A stretch of DNA of 37,572 nt from Schoenoplectus triqueter (GCA_964058805.1 CAXKVV010000456.1:1-37572), one strand, 5' to 3'. Numbered from the stretch's first letter, positions 17,630 through 29,543 are shown. Translations and numbers: made by a program. Notes: a model not told the origin generated them from the sequence alone.

Positions 17630-19080
17630 AGAATTTTATAGTAAATAGTTTTGATGACTTGTATATAGTATTATGGTCTGAAAAGACATGAATGTGATGA
17701 GTGACTGTAATAATGTGTTGGTACACTATTAATATATAATTAAACCCCATAATTTTTATAAATAGTTTTGTGTACAATTATTAGAAGGTTAGAAATAAAT
17801 AGTTTTTTAGTCAAAAGGTTCTATTTCGTCTAATAAATAAATAGTATAATTCAATTACATGTATATTAAGGAGATAATTAGAATAAATAATATTATAGCG
17901 AAGAAGTCACGTGCTTCAGCAGTTTAGCGCGTAACATGGATTTATTTTGCATAAGCAGTTATAACAAAGTGCTCCAATAATTAATATAAATAATTTTAAT
18001 GACTTTGTATATCATGCTCTGAAAAGATATGTTGGGACAATTGATTGCAATAATGTATAGGTACATTATTAATATAAATCTCTACTTCTTATTAAGCACA
18101 CAAGTGTTCTGATCGTTTAGATTTTTTGTTGAGTTATAGAGCTAATATTAGTTATTGAATTGAGTTATTTATCAAATAATATTATTATCTGTATGATCAT
18201 TTGTGTTGAAGTTATTAGTTTCTCTTAATTTTGATTGTTAAAAGAAATGCTGCATAATTTAGGAGTACAATTGCTCTACATTATTTCTTTTTTTCTTAGA
18301 TCATCATCAATTATGAATTTTAACTTTCTTTAAATTCTGTATGTTAATTTTTCTCTCAATTATTTTACATTAGTTATGTATTCATGATTGAAATTTATAT
18401 TAATTACTAAATTATCGTCATTTTTTTCATATGAAAATATGAATTTTTATATTTTTAAAAGACATCACCGTAACAATGCACGGAAAAAATACTAGTAACA
18501 AATAGTAACATGTAATTAACAAAAAAAATTCATATAAAATTTTTAGAGTAAAAATATATATTTTGTCTCATTTGTATAAATAATCATGCAATTCATTATA
18601 GATAACACCAAACTTTTTGTCTATTTTTTTCCTATTTTAATATAGTTACATATACGTGTAAATTGTCAGAAGGCCAAATATAAATAGTTTTCGTTAAAAG
18701 ATCCATGTTTTGTCTAATATAGTCCAATTATATGTATATTATGTAGATGATCAGTACAAATTATATTACAATGAAGAACTCATGCGCTTCAGCAATTTAG
18801 CACAGAACGTGGGTCTATTTTACATACAGAGTTATAACTTATAACGAAGTGATCTATCAATTAATATAAATAATTTCAACGACTTGTGTAAATAATATCA
18901 TGCTCCCAAAAGACATGGTTGGGACAATTATAATAATATGTTGGTATATTATTAATTTAAATAATTATTCAGTAACATATAATTAACCCAAAAAATCATA
19001 TAAATAGCTAAAAAATAATTTTGTCCATTCGTTTAAATAATCATACAGTATGATATAATTAATACCAAAATATATTGCAG
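17630..19080 (+). repeat. Diverged ~460-bp tandem repeat in B1
   Basis: Words such as GACTTGTATATA, ATGGTCTGAAAAGACATG, GGTACACTATTAAT, CGTGCTTCAGCAGTTTAGCGCG and AGTTATAAC recur in the same order near 17650, 17993 and 18870. After removing the 417-bp Helitron at 18079 the period is about 350-460 bases. The copies differ by many substitutions, so the repeat is much older than the A-B duplication. Confidence 0.7.
18079..18495 (+). mobile_element. 417-bp non-autonomous Helitron in B1
   Basis: The 5' end is TCTCTACTTCTTATTAAGC after host A (18078). The 3' end is a hairpin CCGT-AACAATGC-ACGG (about 18469-18484), eight bases, then CTAG (18492-18495) before host T. The sibling repeat unit near 18955 reads straight through the same position as ...TTTAAATAATTATTC, an internal empty site of the expected A|T form. 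No coding capacity. The family differs from the TCTATACTATTATATAAAG Helitrons. Confidence 0.75.
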
Positions 19081-19153
19081 GGCTGGTGATTACCCTGTTT
19101 CACAGTTTCATGTTACAAAGTTAAGCCTGATGTTACAACGGAAGTTTCAATTA
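19081..19153 (+). pseudogene. Relic internal exon spanning the B1/A2 junction
   Basis: ATATTGCAG|G opens a frame starting AGDYPVSQFHVTKLSLMLQ and closing CAATTA|GTAAAA, a good plant donor. It spans the B-to-A junction, so B followed by A is the ancestral order and the left edge of A1 is the broken end. A 10-base stretch after TCTGTGCAG (19252-19261) followed by GTGTTA would join it in frame to the last exon at 19343. That microexon is inference only. Family unknown. Confidence 0.45.
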
Positions 19154-19342
19154 GTAAAATTTATATGAATTGCTCGGCTTATGATCACATTTGTTAATAG
19201 GGATTGTATGGTATTTTTTTTTTTTGAACTAGTCACTTATTGTCTGTGCAGGTTAATCGCTGTGTTATTGTTTCTAATTAACCCAAACCATTGTTAAATT
19301 ATTCATGGCTAAACTTTACCAACCACTCATAATTTTTGACAG

Positions 19343-19464
19343 ATGCTTCGCCTGTCAGTATTAGTGTATTGCAAGGAAAGAAAGCAACAGGCGGTTCCTC
19401 CCATTCCTTGTTGATTGGTAAAGGCATGTTAGCTTTGTTTATGGGTAAACAGCTACTGCGATAA
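19343..19464 (+). pseudogene. Relic 3'-terminal exon, copy 2
   Basis: Same 122 bases as at 3929-4050, with TTTTTGACAG acceptor, frame ending FMGKQLLR and TAA at 19462-19464. Unlike copy 1 it retains the upstream exon at 19081. Nothing upstream supplies a start codon, so it is a gene fragment. Confidence 0.5.
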
Positions 19465-20139
19465 TCGTATATAAATCATTTATTTAATGTGAATAGTACT
19501 GAAGCGAATGATTGTGATTGTTCGCGCTTCAAGGATCAGCGCTAACTGCTGAATTCTGTGGATAAACGTTGAATATATGAGGATAAACACTCAGAGATTT
19601 ATTATCAGCCTCCAAAAAAATCATAATTGCATCTGCTAACATTGATTTCAAATGTAAGATTATTAAATAAAGAGGCACATGAACAGAACCTCGAGTCGAG
19701 ATTAAATTTTATTTCATTACAATATATTATACTCTCGAAGAAAATATTTTCTTTGAAGACCTGATAAATAAAAGAATGTCACCAATTTTTTTACGCTTTG
19801 GTGTATACTTTTAAAGGAAAACCAGACGGAGATAGAAGGGTGCTAGAGGAGGCCCAATGTTTGCAAAAACTTGTGACACTTAATTGACATTCCAACTAAA
19901 TAGCAATGACAGTAATAATATTAACAGTGCACACAAGGACAATTTGTTGTTGTCTAATAATATTACAGTACATACATGGACAATTATTGTTGTTATTAAT
20001 TTTGACGGGCCCCCCTCCAGCCACCAAAATGGGAAATATCTGGCTCCGTTTCTTTCTTTATGCCTTGTTCTGTTCCATCCTCATGAATTCCCATCTTCTA
20101 TCTGATGGGGAGAAGCCGAACTCGCTCTTAATTTCTATA

Positions 20140-20524
20140 GGGAAGGGATCACTTAGATAATAGTTATCTTGATAATTTTGACAATGAATTTTTAACTATG
20201 AAAAATAAATAAAAATAAAAAAATTATATGGATATATTTTTCTACTTATAAATTAACGGTGATTCAAATTTCATATAATTTCATTATCGTTTAATAGTCC
20301 ATAAAATACCGTCAAATTATAACCATTGTAACTTGTATAAAATTTTGATGGTCCTTGATAGAGTATCAAACAATAATGAAATTATATGAAATTTGAATCG
20401 CCATCAATCTATATGTAGAAGAACATATCCATAAGTATTTTCTATTTTTATTTTTTTTTAATATTTATTTCAAAATTTATTATCAAGATTGTCAAAATAA
20501 CCTATTGTCAAGTGATCCCCACCC
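20140..20524. mobile_element. MULE-type MITE, copy in A2
   Basis: Counterpart of 4726-5110 with the same 9-bp duplication ATTTCTATA (20131-20139 and 20525-20533). It came with the block duplication and not by a new transposition. Confidence 0.75.
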
Positions 20525-21352
20525 ATTTCTATAATCACCATTTCATCATCATTATAATAATACTTTGGCCGTCAAGATATGTTGGTTTCTATTAAAAATT
20601 CTTTATCTATACTATTATATAAAGCATTTAAGAATTGGAGGGTCCATTTTTTGTCATGGTAAATTTTTATTATACCCATTTTATCCCTCAATTAGACGGA
20701 TAATATTTATTATTGGTTGATCGAACGTATGTGATCGCGTCCATTAATCCGCTCTTTCTCTCCATTTCTTTTCCTTATATACTATTTGTCAAACAGTAAA
20801 ATTTAATTTGAAAAATAATAAGGATAATTAAGATAAAGAATTAAAATGACGTAACACCAATTAATAAATAACGTGAACCGATAATTAAAGAAATATATAC
20901 ATAAACGAATAAATAAATAAACCTAACAATAAATGATAATAATAATATTAATAATAATTATAATAATAATAATAATAATAAAGAAAAATATATATATCAG
21001 CAAATGATGACTTACGTAAATTAATAAATGAAAACCTAAAGTTTTTTTTAAATAAACTAAAATAATTAGACTAGTAACTAATTAAATGAAAATAAATATA
21101 AGTTCGAAACAAATAATAGATCAATCAAACTAGAATTTAAGTAAAGTGAAATAATACAAAAACTAAATATGACATAATATTAACTCAAGGGCAATAGATA
21201 CAAATGGGAATAATAATGCTAATTAAGTCAAAATAAAATAAACCTTAAAACTTAAATTTACTCTAAGGAAGTGACCCATTACACATATGGCCACACCACC
21301 AAGTGCCATGTTGGTGTGCCACAGAAAATCACCAGCCACTCTCTCTCTCTCT

Positions 21353-21377
21353 CACATTAAATGAGACATTTAATGTG
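21353..21377. repeat. 11-bp-stem hairpin, copy in A2
   Basis: Identical to 5941-5965, including the AGA loop. Confidence 0.6.
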
Positions 21378-21595
21378 GTCACCTCACCGGTCTCTCTCTT
21401 CTTTCTCCTTCTCTGTCTCACAACAGATCTGTCGCTCCCCTCTTTCTTTCTGTCTTTCGCCCCTTGTTTCTCCCTTTGCTCTCTGACGAGAGAACTCACC
21501 ACTCTCCCCTTTCCGCTTCTGCCTCTGCCTAAACCCTAGGGGGGGGGAGAGCGAATGGTTCGCTCCCTCACCTATCGTTTCCCTCCGTACCTAGA

Positions 21596-21799
21596 GCGTC
21601 GAGTCTCGTTTTGATATTTTGCTCTTCCGTACTCGTTTTCTGCGGTAACGAGGGCGTCGGGTCCCGTTTTCATATTTTGCGCGTCCGGACTCGGTTTCGG
21701 CGGTGCCAACTGCGTCGGGTCTCGTTTTCTTATTTTGTGCCCTCGAATTTTTTTTCGACGGTACCGAGGGTGTCGGGTCCCGTTTTCATGTTTTGTCCC
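21596..21799 (+). repeat. 58-bp minisatellite (A2)
   Basis: Same 58-base period and unit order as 6185-6388. No change in unit number since the duplication. Confidence 0.85.
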
Positions 21800-21879
21800 T
21801 TATATGAGAATTAATATAAAAATATTTGGTGGGCTCGGGTGTCAAAATATTATTCTAGTTTGATGTTTGATATGGCGAG

Positions 21880-22656
21880 ATTTCATTTTACATCTTATTT
21901 CCAAATCTCTTTGCAAAAGCTAAATATCCTATCACACTACTCTTGCCCAAATTTGGAATAATGGGAATGATAAAATACCGCTTACAAGGGGGCTAGTTTA
22001 CTTTTAAGGGCTGAAAAGACCATGGTTATTTTGATTATTGATGCTTATCTCCTGATTTTGCTGACCATGATACTGTAATATGGTCTTTAGAGTCAAAAGG
22101 GATGTTTACTGTTAGATCAATGTATTTATTTTTTCTGATGGAGGGGAGCCGTAATATTTCAATAACTCAGTTATGGAATTTGCAATTACCACTTAAGATT
22201 CATTATTTTATTTGGTTATTGCTATAAAATAAGAAAATAAGAATTTAGTTACAGATAATTTGGTTAAAAAGTGTTGAGTGGGATCTTTAACTTGTGCTTT
22301 CTGTCAAGAGAATGAATCGGTTAACCACCTATCAATTACATGCTACTTTATGGCTAAATTTTGGAGGTTATTTCATGCTTTCAACATTCGACATATATAT
22401 ATTATTTTCAATTTATGCTTGATTTCAGATTTATGGAAATCTGCTTTAGACTTGGGGGTATAGATAGGAGCTTTGCTTTATCTCTTTTTGCAGTCATTTG
22501 ATGGGTTCAATGGAATGATCGAAATTAATTATTTTTTTTCTTAGCCTACGGGTCATTGATGAATGCATTTATTCTTAAAATTGCACATCTATTTCATATA
22601 TGGGCAGATACAGCAACTTCATTTGAAATTCTTTTGTCAGGGAGATCGGGTCCTGA
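21880..22656 (+). pseudogene. LINE C-terminal relic with zf-RVT region (A2)
   Basis: Copy of 6469-7245 with the same frameshifts, so it was already dead before the duplication. One visible difference is GGGGAGCCG against GGGGAACCG near 22145. Confidence 0.7.
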
Positions 22657-22726
22657 CGTTTATTGAAGAATAGTGTTGTTGATTGGTACTGTTTTGAATA
22701 TTATGTGATATAGTTGTTTTGAATGA

Positions 22727-23219
22727 TCTATACTATTATATAAAGTAGTTAAGAATTAGAGTGTTCATTTTTATATGGTGTTTTTTTATTATATTCATTT
22801 TATCTCTCAATTAGACGGATAATATCTATTTTTGATTGATCAATGTATGTAATCGCATTCATTGATTCTTTCTCTTCATTTCTTTCCCATTTATACTATT
22901 ATTTTCATAATATATTTTTTTACTATTTATGCACATGATTTATAAATTAGAATACTCAATATATTTCTATCCATGTTAAGATATAAAAATTTGATTTAAG
23001 GTTTAAAGTATGCGCTATGATTAGCAACCTTGTACATATTTGATAAGAAATTAATGATGATAATATGTGCTAGAATAAATTATATTTCTTATCATAAACA
23101 TCATGAATTATTAATTCATATTGTGTAGAAAATCTCATTCAAGACTAAATCTGATTTTTATTATAGATTTTTATGTTTAAATAAAAGAGTCTGCTGCAAC
23201 GCCGCGGATATATAACTAG
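22727..23219 (+). mobile_element. 493-bp Helitron, copy in A2
   Basis: Counterpart of 7316-7808. Its 5' half differs from A1 at about ten positions within ~300 bases, a denser cluster than anywhere else in the block. Confidence 0.65.
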
Positions 23220-24005
23220 TACTTATAAATTTGGGCTAGATTCCTTTACTTTCTGCATTTAAATTTAAACTATTTTACTTTGTCAAAAAAAAATATGTAT
23301 CTCCCCAATCATTTGTCCCCAGCCAAAATTTTCTATTTTTGATCAATTTGACTTTTACTTATTTATGTTTTTCGCAAAATTGTTTCCCTTAATTATTTGC
23401 TAATGAAAGGATTAATAATTGTTTGAAAATAGCGCTCCCCTCCCCTACCCAGACACCTAGTTTTTTTCTTCTCCTTCAAAGTCTCAAAACTCAAAAGGAC
23501 TTTTCTCTACGCTCATAGCACCATTACTTTCTTCTGTGATTGACGAGGCAAAGATAATCACACTGGTGCATCTAGACACTAGTTCCTTCAAAAGGAAAGA
23601 AAGTATTACTTGATCTAGACTTAGAATATGAGTGCATTCTACTTGTTCTGATTTATATTGCAAACAGGAGAATATTTTGGAATTTATAGGGAAATGAAAT
23701 TGTCACAAAGAAGATTTCATATACAAGAGAGAGGATATTTGAAGATGATACTTGTTTCTGGTATTGCAATATACTTTATATTTTTTTTCTTGTTTCATTT
23801 ATTCTTTATTTTTTTAGGAAAATTACATCTATCGTAAATTACTTCCTGTTTCCCTTGTTTCATTTATTCCTTAATTTTTTTTTGGGAAGCACAATCCTCA
23901 TCAATTCATGTTTTTCCTTGAATAAATCTTTCGCTGACTAACTGTGATTTCTTCTCCGATATATTCTTTCAAGATGCACTTTTTGAACTACTCATGCTTT
24001 TCTAG

Positions 24006-24137
24006 GATTATATAGAATGGTTTGCAAAATCAGTTGATTCTGAGTTGACTCGGAATTGGTTGGTGCTGATGAGTTTGGTTGATTTTTGTGACTGGCCAAA
24101 AAAAATCACCGAAATTGGCCAAGACAGCTTATTCTAG
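24006..24137 (+). pseudogene. Exon-like open frame in B2, unidentified
   Basis: Copy of 16756-16887 with one visible coding change (SFVD to SLVD). The acceptor-like TTTTCTAG and the TAG stop are retained. Here the sequence upstream is uninterrupted block A. Confidence 0.4.
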
Positions 24138-24878
24138 GCCTGGTAATCGTGCAGGAACAATTTGGCTTGTTTTATCCGGACAAGTCACTTGTTTATAGCT
24201 TAAACTTCAATTAATGAACTCTAAAACAGAGAAACAGTTTGGTTTGATAGAATAAGAAGCAGGTTGGGAATGTTTGATTATGGAATGAGTGTTTTTTTCA
24301 TACATATATGAGATCATATTTGTTTTTCTCTAATACTGAACTGATGTGCAAGTTTATTTTATTATCAAACATAAAAAAAACCTATAGTAATGTATTTGTA
24401 ATTTTTTTTCTTTTGATTGAGCATTATTATACGTTTTTGGTGTTGTAAGATACACATTAGAATAAATTGAGAAAAAAATACTATAATGAATGTATTTTAA
24501 TTATAATTTGATATAATTTAAGTTGTAATATTGATATGAAGATTGATTTATCATTAAAAAAATGTACTTAAATATTTCTTATTTTTATATGTTTTTATAC
24601 TAAATATGATAATGCATCAGACTATCTGATTATTTTGAATATTTATATTATATTAATATAGTAAATTATTTGAGTGTAACGTATTGTTTTAACATCATTT
24701 TGTGATTAAATAGTTTTTTAATATTAAAGTCTAATAGTATATGTTTTTGTTTCTTCGAAGATACACTTGATTAAACATTTTTTTTGTACTTTACTAGAAA
24801 ATGGTTTTGGTTGTGATTGCACATAAACAAGTACAGTTTTCCTTATGAAAGTAGTTACAACAATTTATTTTTCTTATT

Positions 24879-26329
24879 AGAATTTTATAGTAAATAGTTT
24901 TGATGACTTGTATATAGTATTATGGTCTGAAAAGACATGAATGTGATGAGTGACTGTAATAATGTGTTGGTACACTATTAATATATAATTAAACCCCATA
25001 ATTTTTATAAATAGTTTTGTGTACAATTATTAGAAGGTTAGAAATAAATAGTTTTTTAGTCAAAAGGTTCTATTTCGTCTAATAAATAAATAGTATAATT
25101 CAATTACATGTATATTAAGGAGATAATTAGAATAAATAATATTATAGCGAAGAAGTCACGTGCTTCAGCAGTTTAGCGCGTAACATGGATTTATTTTGCA
25201 TAAGCAGTTATAACAAAGTGCTCCAATAATTAATATAAATAATTTTAATGACTTTGTATATCATGCTCTGAAAAGATATGTTGGGACAATTGATTGCAAT
25301 AATGTATAGGTACATTATTAATATAAATCTCTACTTCTTATTAAGCACACAAGTGTTCTGATCGTTTAGATTTTTTGTTGAGTTATAGAGCTAATATTAG
25401 TTATTGAATTGAGTTATTTATCAAATAATATTATTATCTGTATGATCATTTGTGTTGAAGTTATTAGTTTCTCTTAATTTTGATTGTTAAAAGAAATGCT
25501 GCATAATTTAGGAGTACAATTGCTCTACATTATTTCTTTTTTTCTTAGATCATCATCAATTATGAATTTTAACTTTCTTTAAATTCTGTATGTTAATTTT
25601 TCTCTCAATTATTTTACATTAGTTATGTATTCATGATTGAAATTTATATTAATTACTAAATTATCGTCATTTTTTTCATATGAAAATATGAATTTTTATA
25701 TTTTTAAAAGACATCACCGTAACAATGCACGGAAAAAATACTAGTAACAAATAGTAACATGTAATTAACAAAAAAAATTCATATAAAATTTTTAGAGTAA
25801 AAATATATATTTTGTCTCATTTGTATAAATAATCATGCAATTCATTATAGATAACACCAAACTTTTTGTCTATTTTTTTCCTATTTTAATATAGTTACAT
25901 ATACGTGTAAATTGTCAGAAGGCCAAATATAAATAGTTTTCGTTAAAAGATCCATGTTTTGTCTAATATAGTCCAATTATATGTATATTATGTAGATGAT
26001 CAGTACAAATTATATTACAATGAAGAACTCATGCGCTTCAGCAATTTAGCACAGAACGTGGGTCTATTTTACATACAGAGTTATAACTTATAACGAAGTG
26101 ATCTATCAATTAATATAAATAATTTCAACGACTTGTGTAAATAATATCATGCTCCCAAAAGACATGGTTGGGACAATTATAATAATATGTTGGTATATTA
26201 TTAATTTAAATAATTATTCAGTAACATATAATTAACCCAAAAAATCATATAAATAGCTAAAAAATAATTTTGTCCATTCGTTTAAATAATCATACAGTAT
26301 GATATAATTAATACCAAAATATATTGCAG
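24879..26329 (+). repeat. Diverged ~460-bp tandem repeat in B2
   Basis: Copy of the 17630-19080 repeat array, containing the second copy of the small Helitron. Confidence 0.7.
25328..25744 (+). mobile_element. 417-bp non-autonomous Helitron in B2
   Basis: Counterpart of 18079-18495: A|TCTCTACTTCTTATTAAGC at the start, CTAG|T at 25741-25744. Same length, and no difference seen by eye in its terminal 40 bases. Confidence 0.75.
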
Positions 26330-26402
26330 GGCTGGTGATTACCCTGTTTCACAGTTTCATGTTACAAAGTTAAGCCTGATGTTACAACGGAAGTTTCAAT
26401 TA
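26330..26402 (+). pseudogene. Relic internal exon spanning the B2/A3 junction
   Basis: Copy of 19081-19153 with the same ATATTGCAG acceptor and GTAAAA donor. Confidence 0.45.
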
Positions 26403-26591
26403 GTAAAATTTATATGAATTGCTCGGCTTATGATCACATTTGTTAATAGGGATTGTATGGTATTTTTTTTTTTTGAACTAGTCACTTATTGTCTGTGCAG
26501 GTTAATCGCTGTGTTATTGTTTCTAATTAACCCAAACCATTGTTAAATTATTCATGGCTAAACTTTACCAACCACTCATAATTTTTGACAG

Positions 26592-26713
26592 ATGCTTCGC
26601 CTGTCAGTATTAGTGTATTGCAAGGAAAGAAAGCAACAGGCGGTTCCTCCCATTCCTTGTTGATTGGTAAAGGCATGTTAGCTTTGTTTATGGGTAAACA
26701 GCTACTGCGATAA
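26592..26713 (+). pseudogene. Relic 3'-terminal exon, copy 3
   Basis: Third copy of the 122-base exon, frame intact, TAA at 26711-26713. No difference from the other two copies was seen. Confidence 0.5.
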
Positions 26714-27388
26714 TCGTATATAAATCATTTATTTAATGTGAATAGTACTGAAGCGAATGATTGTGATTGTTCGCGCTTCAAGGATCAGCGCTAACTGCTG
26801 AATTCTGTGGATAAACGTTGAATATATGAGGATAAACACTCAGAGATTTATTATCAGCCTCCAAAAAAATCATAATTGCATCTGCTAACATTGATTTCAA
26901 ATGTAAGATTATTAAATAAAGAGGCACATGAACAGAACCTCGAGTCGAGATTAAATTTTTTTCATTACAATATATTATACTCTCGAAGAAAATATTTTCT
27001 TTGAAGACCTGATAAATAATAGAATGTCACCAATTTTTTGACGCTTTGGTGTATACTTTTAAAGGAAAACCAGACGGACATAGAAGGGTGCTAGAGGAGG
27101 CCCAATGTTTGCAAAAACTTGTGACACTTAACTGACATTCCAACTAAATAGCAATGACAGTAATAATATTAACAGTACACACAAGGACAATTTGTTGTTG
27201 TCTAATAATATTACAGTACATACACGGACAATTATTGTTGTTATTAATTTTGACGGGCACCCGCTCCAGCCACCAAAATGGGAAATATCTGGCTCCGTTT
27301 CTTTCTTTATGCCTTGTTCTGTTCCTTCCTCATGAATTCCCATCTTCTATCTGATGGGGAGAAGCCGAACTCGCTCTTAATTTCTATA

Positions 27389-27773
27389 GGGAAGGGATCA
27401 CTTAGATAATAGTTATCTTGATAATTTTGACAATGAATTTTTAAATATGAAAAAAATAAAAAATAAAAAAATTATATGGATATATTTTTCTACTTATAAA
27501 TTGATGGTGATTCAAATTTCATATAATTTCATTATCATTTGATAGTCCATCAAAACCGTCAAATTATAACCGTTGTAAACTGTATAAAATTTTGATGGTC
27601 CTTGATGGAGTATCAAACAATAATAAAATTGTATGAAATTTGAATCGCCATCAATCTATATGTAGAAGAATATATTCATAAGTTTTTTTTCTATTTTTAA
27701 TTTTATTTAATATTTATTTCAAAATTTATTGTCAAGATTGTCAAAATAACCTATTATCAAGTGATCCCCACCC
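27389..27773. mobile_element. MULE-type MITE, copy in A3
   Basis: Same ends and same ATTTCTATA duplication (27380-27388 and 27774-27782) as the A1 copy, but with many internal substitutions. This marks A3 as the oldest-diverged copy in its right part. Confidence 0.75.
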
Positions 27774-27854
27774 ATTTCTATAATCACCATTTCATCATCA
27801 TTATAATAATACTTTGGCCGTCAAGATATGTTGGTTTCTATTAAAAATTCTTTA

Positions 27855-28711
27855 TCTATACTATTATATAAAGCATCTAAGAATTGGAGGGTCCATTTTT
27901 TGTCATGGTAAATTTTTATTATACCCATTTTATCCCTCAATTAGACGGATAATATTTATTATTGGTTGATCGAACGTATGTGATCGCGTCCATTGATCCG
28001 CTCTTTCTCTCCATTTCTTTTCCTTATATACTATTTGTCAAATAGTGAAATTTAATTTGAAAAATAATAAGGATAATTAAGATAAAGAATTAAAATGACG
28101 TAACACCAATTAATAAATAACGTGAACCGATAATTAAAGAAATATATACATAAACGAATAAATAAATAAACCTAACAATAAATGATAATAATAATAATAA
28201 TAATAATAATAATAGAAAAATATATATATATCTGCAAATGATGACTTACGTAAATTAGTAAATGAAAACCTAAAGTTTTTTTAAAATAAACTAAAATAAT
28301 TAGACTAATAACTAATTAAATGAAAATAAATATAAGTTCGAAACAAATAATAGATCAATCAAACTAGAATTTAAGTAAAGTGAAATAATACAAAAACTAA
28401 ATATGACATAATATTAACTCAAGGGCAATAGATACAAATGGGAATAATAATGCTAATTAAGTCAAAATAAAATAAACCTTAAAACTTAAATTTACTCTAA
28501 GGAAGTGACCCATCACACATATGGCCAAACCACACCAAGTGCCATGTTAGTGTGCCACAGAAAATCACCAGCCACTCTCTCTCTCTCACACATTAAATGA
28601 GTCATTTAATGTGGTCACCTCACCGGTCCCTCTCTGTCTCACAACAGATCTGTCACTCCCCTCATTTATGGTCACCTCACCTCACCGGTCCCTCTCTTCT
28701 TTCCCCTCTTT
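27855..28711 (+). mobile_element. 5'-terminal Helitron fragment in A3
   Basis: Starts A|TCTATACTATTATATAAAG and continues through a short AAT run and the hairpin, but is cut before the 58-bp minisatellite. No 3' end remains. Confidence 0.55.
28589..28613. repeat. 11-bp-stem hairpin, copy in A3
   Basis: CACATTAAATG, loop AGT, CATTTAATGTG. Both arms are unchanged from A1 and A2; only the loop differs (AGA to AGT). Confidence 0.6.
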
Positions 28712-28954
28712 AATCAAACAATAATAAAATTGTATGAAATTTGAATCGCTATCAATCTATATGTAGAAGAACATATTCATAAGTTTTTTCTATTTTTATT
28801 TTTTTTAATATTTGTTTGAAAATTTATTGTCAAGATTGTGAAAATAATCTATTGTCAAGTGATCCCCACCCATTTCTATAATCACCATTTCATCATCATT
28901 ATAATAATACTTTGACCGTCAAGATATGTTGGTTTCTATTAAAAATTCTTTATA
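28712..28954 (+). repeat. Fourth, partial copy: MITE right half plus flank
   Basis: Repeats the right half of the MITE (28712-28871), its ATTTCTATA duplication (28872-28880) and the following flank up to AAAAATTCTTTA. Where the other copies continue with the Helitron start, this one reads TATTTTTAAATAG. The array ends here. Confidence 0.8.
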
Positions 28955-29543
28955 TTTTTAAATAGTGCTTCTATTAATCTGTATAAAAAAAATATTTTTT
29001 TAAAGAACTTAACCTGTCCCGCTTCATAAAAAAAAAGGCAAGATATGTGATTCAAAAACCAATTGTCGGTCTTTCCATATAAGAGGATTAATTAATTGCA
29101 GACACGTTAGTCTCATCAGAAAATTCTATTGTATTTATTTGATTTAATAAACGAATATTAAAGTGATATTGAAATAAAAATTATAGACAACATGTTTTCA
29201 ATTATTGACATATAGCATGTACAAAAATTGATTCAATGCTTTTAACCCTTCATCAATTTTTTTTTTCACAATATATTTTTTCACAATAAAACTGACAAAA
29301 CCCACGTTTTTCATTGAAACAAAATTTGAATAATATTTAAGCATTAACATATAAGAGGCGGAGTCAGACATTCAATCTGAGGTGGGGCAAAAATTAAATT
29401 TTCTTTTGGGAGACAAATTTTTTTTTCAGTATAAACATATTTTTTCCAATAACAGGTCAGTAACTGTGAAGCAAATGGGCTAAGGTCATTTCATCATTGT
29501 AACTATTTGTAAGAAAGCGAAGTGAGCTTAGTCATGAACTCAA
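28955..29543. other. AT-rich intergenic DNA right of the array
   Basis: No gene or recognised transposon. Long A/T runs, and one GC-richer patch near 29355-29385 (GGCGGAGTCAGACATTC) that belongs to no family I can name. Confidence 0.5.

Larger units (their letters stand above)
16742..19137 (+). repeat. Tandem array block B, copy 1 (B1)
   Basis: 2396 bases repeated at 23992-26386 (B2). I find only about four or five differences by eye (GTTTTGTTG/GTTTGGTTG, GATGGAAT/GATAGAAT, two homopolymer changes and one A/G), clearly fewer than between A1 and A2. Confidence 0.9.
20606..23219 (+). mobile_element. Helitron-derived block in A2
   Basis: Counterpart of 5192-7808, with host A at 20605, TCTATACTATTATATAAAG at the start and CTAG at 23216-23219. 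It keeps the microsatellite (interrupted), hairpin, minisatellite, LINE relic and inner Helitron. Confidence 0.5.
19138..23991 (+). repeat. Tandem array block A, copy 2 (A2), chimeric
   Basis: 4854 bases. At sites near 19211-19310 and 19672 it shares the bases of A3 against A1 (TTTTTTGAACT, TTAACCC, CATGGC, ATTAAATAAAG). From about 19712 onward it shares the bases of A1 against A3 (TTTTATTTC, AATAAAAG, GGAGATAG, CTTAATTGAC). This single switch marks a recombinant copy. Confidence 0.85.
23992..26386 (+). repeat. Tandem array block B, copy 2 (B2)
   Basis: Counterpart of B1. It follows A2 without any insertion, so 23987-23991 is the empty site for the retrotransposon found between A1 and B1. 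Confidence 0.9.
26387..28711 (+). repeat. Tandem array block A, copy 3 (A3), truncated
   Basis: The first ~560 bases match A2 without visible difference. From about 26950 differences from A1 and A2 become frequent (TTTTTTTC for TTTTATTTC, AATAATAG, GGACATAG, AATTGATGG). The block stops in the CT-rich part of the Helitron region, after a local CACC(TCACC)GGTCCCTCTC duplication, and joins a second copy of the MITE's right half at 28712. Confidence 0.85.
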
